Below are positions 25,627-36,820 of a stretch of DNA of 64,000 nucleotides, piece by piece. Positions within the stretch are counted from its first letter, which is position 1; each line of letters begins with the position of its first letter. The translations under genes and the position numbers were made by a program. The notes under the pieces are model-generated. The model was not told where the DNA came from. It ran no database searches and saw only the letters and a list, made by a program, of their open reading frames with translations. Source of the stretch: Plasmopara viticola (Eukaryota; Oomycota; Peronosporomycetes; Peronosporales; Peronosporaceae); NCBI GenBank assembly GCA_001695595.3, contig MBPM02000064.1, positions 310,001 to 374,000 on the forward strand, given 5' to 3'.

Positions 25627-26508
25627 ATGACAGACAAGCGAATTCGCTCCATGAGTCAGAACGCTGCAAACCTGGATATGAACGAAGCCCACGTCAGCGA
25701 GACCAAGGACGATGAGATCGATGAAAAAGTGCAGCGGCGCCGGCTTCAGTACAAAATTCATCAGCGACGGCACCGTGCAAAACAAAAGGAAAAGGTGGCG
25801 CGACTCGAGTTTGAGGTACAATCCTTGACGGCACAAGTCGACACACTTGATCACGAGCGCCAAAGTTTTTTAATTCAAACCAATTATTTTGGATCGCGGG
25901 GCACGGTGGGGGGCGGGCCGGCCCGCGTCGTGATGGAATATTTCCGACTCTTTCAGGCCAACGCCTTCTCGGCGCATCTTGATCAGCAGGAACAATTTCT
26001 ACGGTCCGTGATGACAATGGACACGATGGGGCCAGACTATAAGGGCGTGGACACGATTGTCACCCAGTGGCGTCGCTTTTGCAACTTTTTTGCATACATG
26101 AGGTACGAACCGCTGACTATCGATATCTCGACTGCAGACGAACTTACGCTCATTGCAGTCGACTCCATCTTCAGCATCGGTGCGCGGCGCGACGGGATTG
26201 TCACACTCTACCCGTCGCTTAGTGGTGATATGGAACTCACGCAGAAACTTTCAGGAACCATCATCAACATTCGAGTAAAGTACTCTTTCACGTTTGATGT
26301 GCACGGAACCATCACGTGGTTCAGTGCCGAGTGGGACCTCGTAGATGCGTTGCAACGAATGCTGGCTGACGTTGATGATGTTTCTACTGTGCTCTCTGAC
26401 GCAAACATCTCAACGTCCACGGGTCAAATCAAAGTCGAAAAAGGTCACGATCTGGAGTCTAAACCTGCAATTGACCCTCGACTCGACGTAGAATTTCTGC
26501 TTTCGTAG
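25627..26508 (+). CDS. bZIP transcription factor with Tyr at the basic-region Asn position (copy A)
   Basis: Intronless, 293 residues, starting at an ATG shared with its paralogue. The basic region is at about residues 37-57 (RRRLQYKIHQRRHRAKQKEK) with the invariant Arg at R50 and leucines L60, L67, L74 forming a short zipper. The position eight residues before that Arg, nearly always Asn in eukaryotic bZIPs, is Tyr42. Oomycete bZIPs with Cys, Val or Tyr here are known. Residues ~95-240 form a conserved C-terminal domain whose pattern (VDTIVTQWRRFC, then FTFDVHGTITWFSAEWD) suggests an NTF2-like fold; this is my inference. Nuclear regulator, targets unknown. A close paralogue lies inverted at 36821-37705 and a distant one at 30380-31261. 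Confidence 0.88.
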   Translation: MTDKRIRSMSQNAANLDMNEAHVSETKDDEIDEKVQRRRLQYKIHQRRHRAKQKEKVARLEFEVQSLTAQVDTLDHERQSFLIQTNYFGSRGTVGGGPARVVMEYFRLFQANAFSAHLDQQEQFLRSVMTMDTMGPDYKGVDTIVTQWRRFCNFFAYMRYEPLTIDISTADELTLIAVDSIFSIGARRDGIVTLYPSLSGDMELTQKLSGTIINIRVKYSFTFDVHGTITWFSAEWDLVDALQRMLADVDDVSTVLSDANISTSTGQIKVEKGHDLESKPAIDPRLDVEFLLS

Positions 26509-27842
26509 ATCGCGTCGACTATCATTCGTCATGTATTGTTTAAGAGAAATTGTACTATTGCCCATATGACTAAAGACAAGCGTTAAATAGATAGGCTAGG
26601 TTGTGGCAGAAAAGCTATGACCCTTTCTTGCTCTCCTCGTGCATCGCCACCTGCAGTGTGCATTGCATGCTCAACACATGAGAAATTTTTTGAATGGATA
26701 TATTCACGGTGCAAGCCCCAAAAGATATCAAATCTACTCCAGGAAAGGCTTTGCATCGCCAGTGAATAAGTGCATGACGCTGCTTAAGGAGGAGCTGCAG
26801 CATACAAGATTGGCGAAGAGCGGGCTTCATCAAAGAATGCTATATGACGGCTGACGCAAAGACATTTAAAGACCGGGCGGAGGTGAAGGTTGAGGAAGGT
26901 ATGCGATAGTATTTATGCATGATTTCACGCCAGGTGAATAACCATTTCCCGGAAGTTGCAATCTTACTATCGGTATAACGTGTGCTATGATTTGTGCATT
27001 TAATAGTATTATTGAAAAAAGGGAAGAGAAAGTATAATGAGCAAATCCAGTAAGCGATAATAATAATACAATCACGCAGACGTAGGACAAGCACAATATT
27101 AGTTTTTTTTTATACGCACTACCGGTAGTTCAAACAGCTTACATTACGTATGCCGGCGACGGTGTCCATCTTATACGCGGGTATCTTCAACTACAAGTAT
27201 TTTGTGCGCACAAACGGTGGATATACTCGAGGTTATAGTAGTAAATGATCGGTAGTACATAAGCTACTTTACAACTGTCTATGGTACAATTTGCACGCTT
27301 CGGCAGCACAAGCAGTAGCAAACAAACAAAAGTGCCAACGCGAACACCTGGTCAGCAGAGCAAGCGCACGGTGTTTATTCTTCATTCGGATCTGCTACAA
27401 TACATGCAGATACAAACGCAAAAATCACGATGAGATTTACGTCTGCAGCATTTATCTCTTGTGTCAGTCATTGAAAATTTGTCTATTTCAACAATTACAT
27501 TTGTATACTATTGCTGGAGAAGAATAAAATGTACTGGTACTCTGAAATTCTTACTTTTGCATACAAAAAATAGCGTGTACTTTATTTAATACAATATGAA
27601 GCTCAACATTTTAGATGCTTCGTACGATTGTCCGCGGAACTAATTGCGTATTCTAAGAGCGCATCCTTCTTTGTTTAAGGTCTCAATACACTTTACGCTA
27701 CTATTGCTTTGCAAGCGAACCACGCTCGTCATTGTGAGGTGCGTATGGACTCATCGACGAGGTAAAACCAATCACCCCATTAATTAATTCTGTCAAAAAA
27801 TAAGTTGACTGCTAAAAATTGTGAAATCTTGCACTTAGCTGT
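26509..27842. other. Intergenic region, no gene recognised
   Basis: AT-rich gap between copy A of the bZIP and the 3' end of DRC2. Short frames at 26639-26854 (plus) and 26615-26833 (minus) carry no recognisable motif. Both flanking genes converge here, so it should hold two 3' ends. Confidence 0.5.
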
Positions 27843-29516
27843 TTAGCGCGCTATTCGGTTTGTGTCGACCATATGATTGGCGTCAATGGCAGGTTGACGA
27901 CGTGGTTTACACTCTTCACCCACTCCAGGCTGATGAAGTCGTAAACGTCCGTTGACGACTAGTAGCGGATTTGCTTCGTCAAGCACCGTTGCACCAATCG
28001 AAATCCCAGCGAGATACTGCTGCAAAATCGTCTGCAGTTCGCGGTTTTCAGTGGCAATTTGCTCTTTTTCGCGACGTAGAGCCATTTCGTCGAGCAACAC
28101 CTTGTTGTGTCGCTTCCAGAATTGATCAAGATACTCCCACTCACAAACCGGTTTGCTATTCTGCAACCCTTGTGGCTGAAAGTCGAGCATGTGCCTTCCT
28201 TCATCTTCTTGCCAATCGTTTTCTGTACACAGAGCTTGTCGTACATGTTCTATCTGCTCGTGCGCTTCTTGTTCGTCGGCGAGTGTAGAGTGGTAGAACG
28301 GCAGCACGCGCTCTCGCTCCGTCTCGAGCTTGCGCACGAGTTCACCCAGTTGCAAGATTCGCTCACTTTGCTGCAAATGGGCGTCCAGGTGCTTTGTTGT
28401 CTCACGCGCTTCGTACGATAACTGGGCGAGGCGACGTCGTTGGTCCTCGCGCATGCCATTCATCTTGGATTTGAGCTTATGAAAATGGTGCGCGATCGTC
28501 GCCTTTTCCTCTTCCAACGCTTTATTGCGCTCCGAACACTCGCGTACGTTCTGTGCAATCTTTGCTCGCCAGAGCATGAGGCCCTGCTGAAGCCGCTCAA
28601 TCTTGCGGATCTTGAGTTCAATCTCACGCGACAGATCTTGATCTTTGGCCGTCAAGTACTTAAAATCCTGTGTCCGTTGGTCCGTATTCTGCAAGTAGTT
28701 AAGATGCGCAGTCTCAAAATGCTGCTCCAGCTCCTCGATACTACTGTCGAGTGTAATCCGCAAGACATTAATATCCTCTAAATTCTTGTTTCGAATCTCC
28801 TCGCGCAATTGTTCATGTTCTTGTCCTGCATCGGCTTCCCGCTCTTTTTCCTGCTGATCGACAGCTTGCATGATGCGCTGCAGCTCAGTGCGCTCCATCG
28901 TATGCTGCGTAACCAGTTTCGTCTTTTCCGTCTGAAACTCGTGCTCAAGCTCGCGCAAATCGGCTTCGAATTCCTTTTCTAGACCAAGCAGTCGCTCGTC
29001 TTGCAAATCGATGAGGTCATCAACATTCAACAAGTGAGCACGAACAGCGAGTTGAAATTGTTCGTCCGCCTCGTTCAAATCGCGATCAAGCATCTGGATC
29101 AAAGCCTCTTTGCGATCGACGTCCCGCTCGTGATTCTGCGACCGCACCTCAACTTCCTTGCGAAGGGCTTCGACTTTGCAAAGCCGCATGATTTTGCGCC
29201 AATGATTCTGGATTTTAAGCTTGTTCGTGCGAGAAATGCGCTCTTCTTTGGCCATCAAGTCTTGCAGCAATGCTTTCTTTGAGACGGTCAAGCGCTTGAA
29301 GTAGTCATTCACTTCCATCCGTCGAATCGATTCTTGCAGTCGCCGCTCTTCCTCGGAAGTTTCTCGCCCAGACCCATCCTTCTTGCCATCTTTGCTCCGC
29401 CCCTTGACAGCCTTGCCAAGCTGAGCACCACCACATAGCTTCAAGGTCAAGTGAAGAACTGCTGGGAGCTTGCGTTCTCGCAACGGATTGTTTCGAAGAC
29501 TTTTCTTCCGAGGCAT
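27843..29516 (-). CDS. DRC2: Dynein regulatory complex subunit 2 (CCDC65/DRC2)
   Basis: A 557-residue, almost wholly coiled-coil protein. Segments such as KLKIQNHWRKIMR, ADEQFQLAVRAHLLNVDDLI, EFETEKTKLVTQH-like and LVRKLETERERVLPFY match the CCDC65/DRC2 family in order. DRC2 pairs with DRC1 as the scaffold of the nexin-dynein regulatory complex on axonemal doublets, so this gene implies a motile flagellum (zoospores). The length is a little above that of animal homologues (about 480) because of a basic, disordered N-terminus with a KGRSKDGKKDGSG stretch. Intronless. A TTTCATTTAC motif at 29571-29580 (minus), about 55 bp upstream of the ATG, resembles the oomycete initiator TCATTYY. Start chosen at the first ATG after the upstream stops. 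Confidence 0.9.
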   Translation of the reverse strand: MPRKKSLRNNPLRERKLPAVLHLTLKLCGGAQLGKAVKGRSKDGKKDGSGRETSEEERRLQESIRRMEVNDYFKRLTVSKKALLQDLMAKEERISRTNKLKIQNHWRKIMRLCKVEALRKEVEVRSQNHERDVDRKEALIQMLDRDLNEADEQFQLAVRAHLLNVDDLIDLQDERLLGLEKEFEADLRELEHEFQTEKTKLVTQHTMERTELQRIMQAVDQQEKEREADAGQEHEQLREEIRNKNLEDINVLRITLDSSIEELEQHFETAHLNYLQNTDQRTQDFKYLTAKDQDLSREIELKIRKIERLQQGLMLWRAKIAQNVRECSERNKALEEEKATIAHHFHKLKSKMNGMREDQRRRLAQLSYEARETTKHLDAHLQQSERILQLGELVRKLETERERVLPFYHSTLADEQEAHEQIEHVRQALCTENDWQEDEGRHMLDFQPQGLQNSKPVCEWEYLDQFWKRHNKVLLDEMALRREKEQIATENRELQTILQQYLAGISIGATVLDEANPLLVVNGRLRLHQPGVGEECKPRRQPAIDANHMVDTNRIAR

Positions 29517-29844
29517 GACACTGACTTTGAGTGACGAGTCAATATCCGCATGCCTTTCCAGCTGGTCGTCGTAAATGAAACGGACACTCTAAAACCTTTG
29601 CGCTAAAAAAACATGACTACAGGTGGATGAACTACCCTGTTTATCACAATATATTACCCATTATTTTGCATGTGGCATGTCGTTTTTTTGCGTGCTCGTA
29701 AGTCCTTCTTGCTTATTTAATGTATATTTTTTATTGCGGCAAGACTTACGTACAGTTTTCTATTCAAATAATATCAAACTAGACTTGTAAACTATCTAGA
29801 CTAAACTTGCTAAATCTGAATTTACACGAGTCGAGGGAACGGAT

Positions 29845-30186
29845 TTGGCAATACTTTTTAATATCCAGCAGACCTCTCTACTTGTCATGTGCGACGGGCA
29901 TTGTCTTGCAACCCTGTCTCAAATAGGGACCGCGACATTCACACCCCGGTCGAAATGTATTACCCAGAAAAATAAATTTGCCCCAGTCGTCATGATTAAG
30001 TCAAAGGAAATGGCGCGGGTGGACACTCTGAAAGCTATTTCCAAAGCCTATAGTCAAGTACATTTCTCTGTCGTTGCCAAAAGCGTTAAAGTCGAAGAAC
30101 GAGGCAAGAAGCTGTCTGCTTTCATCGTCTTGCCGCTTGACCAAAGCGCAACGATGCTGCAGAAACACGAGACGCTCGATCAATAA
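29845..30186 (+). CDS. Unrecognised short open frame upstream of the third bZIP
   Basis: An open stretch of 113 codons; the first ATG in frame is at about 29887. I see no signal peptide, membrane segment or known motif. The C-terminal part (KSKEMARVDTLKAISKAYS...) has a protein-like composition. It lies about 190 bp before bZIP copy C and may be the 5' part of a broken gene or a chance frame. Confidence 0.2.
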   Translation: MAILFNIQQTSLLVMCDGHCLATLSQIGTATFTPRSKCITQKNKFAPVVMIKSKEMARVDTLKAISKAYSQVHFSVVAKSVKVEERGKKLSAFIVLPLDQSATMLQKHETLDQ

Positions 30187-30379
30187 CGTTTTCAAGTACG
30201 AGACCAGGTCCAGCCAACTCGGACAATTCACGAACGCTCCCTCTCCCCTATCAAATGCGAGAAGGCTACGCTGTCAAAAAAGTTGACGGCCTCTTTGGTC
30301 ATCGGATGTCAACCTTTTGAGATCCTCACTTCAGTATTTCTTCCGTACACTCGACGTAGCTATTGCCTGTGCTACGTCG

Positions 30380-31261
30380 ATGGCAGTCGTCGCCTCGCGT
30401 GACTTTTGTTTTCAAGAGTTGCAATTTGCGCTTGATCAAGCCAATGCGCAGGTGTTCGCCGCCACGGATTGGGCCGAGAAGCGCACGATGCGTGCCACGA
30501 AAAAACGCTTGCAAGATCGCATGTACCAACGCAAACATCGCGCCAAGCGCGAGCACCAAGTGTTAACCCTTGAGCACGACATCCAGACCCTGCAGACTGA
30601 AGTTGCATGTCTATCTCAGGACCTGCATCACCACAAAACAATGACAGTAGATGCCGAAATTCAACTACAGCCTCTGGATGAGTCGCTCCAGCACCATGCA
30701 CAGTCCATCGTCACGCAATTCTTTCATGTGTACCAAGATGGCTACTCGCTGCCGCTCTCGGGGCTGCAAGAGCGCTTTCTTTACTCGATTTTGGCCACAG
30801 ATGTCGAAGGTGTCGATATCCAGGGCGACGAGGCGTTCGTACAGCAGTGGCGACTGTACGACCAGCATTTTGCACTGTACGCACTGGAGCCACAGATCTG
30901 GACGATGCAGCCTATTGGCAATCAAGGTGTGATGGTCGAAGTAGAGGTGATGCTCTACTTGCGATGTCATTGTCACACTATCACTTCGCTGTTCCCAAAT
31001 CTCAAGACAGACCGATGCGATCGGGAACTGGTGCGGCCACTCGTTACGGGTACAACCGCCGTTACGGGTACCTATTCATTCGTATTTAATCGCGCCGGCT
31101 ACGTCAGCAAATTATTGGTCAGTCTTCAGCTGTTGGAGACGCTGCGACGGGTGCTTGGATCGCTTAAGAACGTGGTAAAGGTCACGGACGGCGGCCGCAT
31201 CGCCCTCGGCACTGGCACGATTACAGCTTGGCCGAATCAATGCGATAAACGTCGCGGTTAA
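30380..31261 (+). CDS. bZIP transcription factor with Asp at the basic-region Asn position (copy C)
   Basis: I chose the ATG at 30380 rather than 30317 because it gives 293 residues, the same length as copy A, and drops a leader without homology. Basic region at residues ~41-60 (KKRLQDRMYQRKHRAKREHQ), invariant Arg at R54, leucines L64, L71, L78. The Asn position holds Asp46, an acidic residue where DNA-backbone and base contacts are normally made. The C-terminal domain is clearly homologous to copy A: FVQQWRLYDQHFALYALEP matches TVVAQWRRFCIVFAYMRYE in pattern, and the order of strands is kept. DNA binding is therefore in question; it could act as a dimer partner. Probably nuclear. No intron. 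Confidence 0.82.
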   Translation: MAVVASRDFCFQELQFALDQANAQVFAATDWAEKRTMRATKKRLQDRMYQRKHRAKREHQVLTLEHDIQTLQTEVACLSQDLHHHKTMTVDAEIQLQPLDESLQHHAQSIVTQFFHVYQDGYSLPLSGLQERFLYSILATDVEGVDIQGDEAFVQQWRLYDQHFALYALEPQIWTMQPIGNQGVMVEVEVMLYLRCHCHTITSLFPNLKTDRCDRELVRPLVTGTTAVTGTYSFVFNRAGYVSKLLVSLQLLETLRRVLGSLKNVVKVTDGGRIALGTGTITAWPNQCDKRRG

Positions 31262-31348
31262 TTCAAGGCAAAAAAGAGACGCTGAAGATCGGTATTGTAG
31301 TTCAATAATAAAACACATGATTACTTAAAGAGCAAAATTGTATTGTAT

Positions 31349-31777
31349 TGTATTACGTTATCGCGTTGCCAAGTTATGCACGTGCTAGTCTCTGTGGCTA
31401 GTCCACGGCATAGAGTGGTGTCCGCATACGTCGGGTCTCGTTCGGCGGGCAGTGCTGCCAGCACCGAGGCCGTGAGGGTCTTCCATTATTTTGTGTAGTT
31501 CTGACTTGGTAAGAGCCCAGGTGGCGCCCTGGTGCTGGAGACCGTCGCGTCGAGGGCGAGACTCGTTAGAGACCTGCAGATGCCCGAGAGCACCTGCCCG
31601 AAGCGCGCGGGTATTTAGCCCCCGCGCTTGGAAGGAGGGCGTCACCCCAACCTTTTCCGAAAAAGCAAAATGTACATTGAAAAAGCTGTTCAGTTTTCTG
31701 AAAGCTTGCCCTCTTTTCTAACATTTCAATATATGTGAGTGTATCTTTTATTTTCCTACGCTTTGCGTCCGGTTACA
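31349..31777 (+). repeat. Probable gypsy-type LTR remnant (GC-rich island)
   Basis: A GC-rich block in AT-rich surroundings that starts TGTATTACG and could end CCGGTTACA, followed by TTTTGTTGGTGACACA, where TGGTGACACA looks like a primer-binding site for a tRNA ending ...TGTCACCA. A TATTTAG element lies at about 31611. No target duplication is seen and no second LTR follows, so this would be the start of a truncated element rather than a solo LTR. Confidence 0.4.
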
Positions 31778-34700
31778 TTTTGTTGGTGACACATGTCTGT
31801 CATTGTTGATGATCCAGGTCATCGCTGATGTTCTGGTAATCGTAAAACTGCCACTTGCTGCCTCTGCACCATCCGCAGTAATAATGTAGACACAACACGA
31901 GGCCGGTGGTCGGTCTCCTACACTTATGAGACCGGCCAGTGTACATTATTACTATCGTTATTTCAGACGTGGCGATAGGTGCGCGAATAGATTTCATTCT
32001 TCAGGACTATTGTTATGTCGAATCTTCACATTGTCCAGCGGACGGGAAAGGATCAAGGTTGCATCTATCCTTTGAGCTACAACATCGTCAACCACTTTTT
32101 TGTGCGCTCAAGTCACATTTTTCCTGCAATTTTTAAGCTGTGATTGCCTCGTCCTGCAACAGGCAAACCAGTATAAATCTTGACTAAACCCGTCACTGTC
32201 CCAGGCACGCACGACTTACGTGAACACATTGTCAGCGGCTGCGGTAATTACTGTAGACGCTTCGACGACTGGTCGGTCCGCCTGGGCCGCTTAACACTCG
32301 GCAACTATATAGTTTGATTGCGTGAAGGGATTCTGTTTCAGCATGTACATGGAGGGGTATGGCCATTGTAAACTAAGACTACATACTTGGTAAATTTGAG
32401 CAACAAATAACTTTTAGCTTCCGCTTCCAATAATTTTGAAGGGAGCAATGTCAAATTAAATTACTAACATAAACAGCCCTGCGGCGTAGAATTTCATTGG
32501 GTCATACACGCAACGCAACAATTCTCTGTCCTCTGTAATTTGTATTGCTTTGTAATATCTGCTTCGCATAACTTGGTCGCAACTGTGGTCGGAATATCGA
32601 AAAACCAAAAAAATCTATCAATTACTTTGCGCCCCTCACGAGGTATTATCTGGATAAATCTGTAGAAGACAGCAGAGTAGGAGAGAGGGGTGACATGAGC
32701 CTAAATGCACATTTTGGTAACATAAAAGGAGCACGAGAGTAGCAATACCCATTTACGCATGACCGCGTGATGCAAGCTCAATGAGTGAGAACATGCCGCC
32801 TTTATGTACGCTTTGTAGAATATCTTGAAACTGTGATTTATTTACTATCGATCCGCAGACGAACTGGAGTAGACATGTCCGCATTGAGGCCAAGCGCTAT
32901 TACGAAATTGGGTCCGCTAAGCACTCATCTCAGCTTACGACAATTAGTTTTGGGATTTCTGTTGTCTATAGACACCGTCAAGAGATAGTCCTGCTACTTC
33001 AACACCGTCAATTGTGTCGGTACAGTCGACAAGCGAGCAATTCTGCTCAATCGACCAGCAAAGCTCACAACAACAATGTTGCCTGCTTAGACCTTTGACA
33101 GAGAAGTCTAAATAAATTGCTATCAATGCAATATCACCGGCTAGCTTGCAACCAGCACGACTGTACGCTTAAAATTTTACCCACTAGCGCACTTCACATG
33201 CGTGCACATACGTGCAAGCGCGCTTATACAACTCGATTAACTTCAAGTCATGCGTGTCCTTTCGACCAAGACGACCGACGACCGTTGCATGAGGAGTCCG
33301 ATAGAATAGATGATTGCATTAACTATGAAAAATCACTACCCGTTGTGGGGTCCCTCGATCAGCGGTGAAATACAAATTGAAATCGTTATAGATGAAATCA
33401 CAAATGTGACATGAGCTAACCCATAGTGTGGACAACACGCTGACGCATCAGCCGAAGCGTTTTGAGCTGCTGGCTTATACAAAGAAGTAGCGTCAATCAC
33501 TGCGAGAGAATACTGTGCTGCAGTGCATGATCAGTATAGATAGGACCGTAGCAAATGAGCTCTAGACCTAACAAGAGTTTTTAATCGCAAGTAGCTATTT
33601 GTCATAAATGGGATAGAGGCCTTGAGCAACCGAGATTAAACTACAATATCTTCAATTCGGCCGCGGCCGCTGGCGTCTTCTTGCAGCAGTGCGGTATCGA
33701 TGGTTAAATTGGACGCGACACGTACACACTGAACGTTCTGGGTCTTAGTACGATCTATAGTTTTCCTTTGGATTTGCTTAACACTTCGCGATGTTAGGCT
33801 TCTCAAACTTGGTGCGAATACTTAGCAAAAAGATTGCAACCAAAATTTTGTAAGAATTAACACCTTACCATTGTAAATAATCCAGAAGGTCAAGCCTAAA
33901 TCTCTAGGCAATCTCGCTTCCATCAAGGCAATCTAGTTTAGATTGCCTTGATGGAAGCGAGATCTCTTTGAAGGCAATAAGGTTCCCTCGATATGAGATA
34001 TGGTCTCGTACTAATGTTGCATTTGTATGCTTCAGTGTTAAGACCAAAATTGTATCGAGAGCTGGTTGCAAATATCCAATGTAAATACGCATGTCTATTT
34101 TTCATTTGCTCTGTACGATTACAGACAAAAATGTCATTTAAGTATCTGTGCATACAATCTGAGTAGCTGCGTCACTAAAACTTATTCGAGAGCATTCAAA
34201 GCGCTTAAAACATATTCGAGAACATCCAGGAAAGCAAAGAATATACTGCTCGGAGTGCCGTCCACGTTCGATGCTCTATCACTAATAATTATAATACTCG
34301 TCTACGCACTGTACACTGAACATCGTGCCAAATCGTTTTGCAGCACATTCATTTGCAAGTCTGCGTCTATGCCGGTATGGTTGCCGCAATTTGCTTTTTA
34401 TAAGCTTGTACAGTGCTTGATTTGCCATCTTGCTTTCTGAACATCGTTAAGTGGAAACTTACTTTATCAAGTCAATCTCTTCTTGCTTTCTGGACAGAAG
34501 AAAGCCTTAATGACGTTTAAATTCAGTAAAAGCTACTGGAGTAGAGTAAATTTGAAATTTAAGGTCAAATTCTTTATGATGTATGCCTCGATCAAGTAAT
34601 AACATAATTGCGGGTCTCCTGAGACTTCTTTTTTTTAAACGATAGAGCAGATGGGACAAATTGTTACGGTCGAGGATTCAATATTGCGGTTTATGTCTTT

Positions 34701-36820
34701 TGAATAGCTATTTTAATGGCTTAAGCTAATGGTGCTGAGAGTTTGATTTTTTTCTTCAATCACATACCCACTACTTTTATTATGACATCGACCATCGAGG
34801 CCTCATCCAACTCTACCGAAAACACCTGGCTAAACAGATCTTTCACTAACGAAAGGAGCTACAGACTTATTTTATCATCGGTCTTCCCCTTTTTAAAGAC
34901 GCATATCTGTGCGCTGCTATCATTTCCCGAAAGGCGCACTTGAGATTTCCTTAAGGCAAAACCCTCTGCGCTTCTTGGTGAGCCCCATGCATCGCTGTCT
35001 TACTCCTAAGCTCGTCGACGGTCTTATAGTGTCAAGCACTGTTGAGCATTGACGCACGGATGTCTACATCCATGTCCAGCGATGGGATATACTCCTCAGA
35101 AGCCCTCCTAATTATAATATTTTCCGATCTACATATAATATAAGAGTGGTGTCTGCAATTCCTCGATCTTGAGCACGCCGGGCATTCGACTAAGGCTACC
35201 TATGTCGAGCGTTGTCCAATTCACCCCTGATTCTTTATTCCTGACACGCTTCTTGTTTTTCAGCGAACGCTGATCACGACGGTCGATTCTCGGTGGATTT
35301 TGCGACACCCCATTTAGGTCTTGTCTTTGCTGTTTTGGCTCGAGATTAATTACGCAGTAAATAAATAGACAGCGCTATTGTCGGCTTGATTTTAAAAAAT
35401 TGTATCCATTCCACGCGCAGTAGTAAAGTGTTGCTCTAAATAGTAAGTGTATTGTTTTACAAACACTACTTTGTGGTCAACATGCTTGTGGTAGGGCCTT
35501 GCCCGTACTACTTTGGCGTCTAGCCGATTACGCTATCACTGACGAGCGGTGAATGCTGCTGACGAGTATCGCTCAACCACCTCACGGTTTGGCGTCCTGT
35601 TCGCCGGCAATTTTTTGTTTATCACATTACAATTTCCACCACGTTGACCAAATCGGTCCAGTGTCCACGTCAAAAGGTCCTTGCAGAGGTGAACATTTTA
35701 CTCACTAATTTTTGTTATAGAAAAAAACGGTTGGCGCCTAATTTTAACTAACCCAGGATTCGTGGCACTTTAGTCACTCATACACAAGATGAGGTCTTAC
35801 CTTGCATTTGGATCCAAAATTTATTAGCGTTTTTTCATATCAAAGCTCGAGAAAGTAACATCTCGATTCATCTTCATCTTCTTTTACTTTTTTTGCTAAG
35901 CGGGCATTGAAAATTCCACGTTGGTGTGCTGGTAGAGCGTTAGCATCCGACTTATTATCTTCGACCTTTCAAAATCAAAAGCAAGCACCCAACGCCCCGA
36001 AGTCCTCAAGGACTGATTTTGTCTTATTAAACCCTTCTATTAAACCCTTTTGGCAATCACCAAACCTAGCTTGCAAGTACAATCCGTGCTACAGGGAACA
36101 GAGCTCTTCGGGAATTAAGTACGCTGGCCTCACATTCATCCCTAGAGCACCACTAAACAACATTCAAGATTCAAAGCGAAAAATGAAGTTTATCCTCTCC
36201 TTTGGCATGGATAACCATCGAAAATATGTAGCGTACTATTATCGAAAGTTTTTTCATACTATGTGTGTATGCATTATGATTTTTTGTGAATGTCGAAAGT
36301 GTGCTTTTACTTTGACAACAATTAATTGTTAATCTCCTGGTATAGATTTGTTTTGGGCATATAAAATCGAACCATATAAACACCAATTTGCAAAGCAATA
36401 CAAGTTGAAGCGTTAATGTCGATCGGATGAACACTATTGCATTGGCAGATATAGAGTTTCCACTTCGTTTCAATACCGAGTAATGAGGGCATACTTATGG
36501 TTGTATTGCATCATGGCACAAGTATTTAGCACGAACTTCTTGACAATGACTACTAAACTAATACTATTTTATACCCATTTGCGCGTATTAAATCACCCCC
36601 ATGCATAACTTAGCCTTAAGATCTCGTCATCGCCCACCGCAGCGTCAGCAGTGGCACACTCTACTTTCACTCAATTCCTACTTCAAACTCAAGATACCAC
36701 CTTTGCCCGGTCTTTAAAGTTGTTGAGTCAGCCTTCGTTGACGGTACATTCGTTTTGGACCCGGCCATTTTTTAAGTCACTTTGTAAAACTAAAAAAAAA
36801 CGCTATTAAGTTCATGCGAG
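31778..36820. other. Gene-poor region between bZIP copies C and B
   Basis: About 5 kb without a convincing gene. It holds the hairpin at 33911-33963 (listed separately) and a weak tRNA-like stretch at about 35920-35975. Minus-strand frames at 35345-35120 and around 34860-34770 look somewhat coding-like (for example MPGVLKIEELQTPLLY, and VKDLFSQVFSVELDEAS) but are broken by stops and match nothing I recognise. The plus frame 35907-36332 (141 codons) has no motif. Confidence 0.5.
33911..33963. repeat. Perfect inverted repeat, 25-bp arms, 3-bp loop
   Basis: Arms 33911-33935 and 33939-33963 are exact reverse complements (ATCTCGCTTCCATCAAGGCA... and mirror) around GTT. The perfect pairing in a decayed region means it formed recently or is maintained. 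Confidence 0.92.

Noticed and set aside
35915..35975. tRNA-like stretch (CTGGTAGAGCGTTAGCATCCGACTT)
   Set aside because: Part of the D arm is missing, the B box is poor and no cloverleaf closes; at most a relic.
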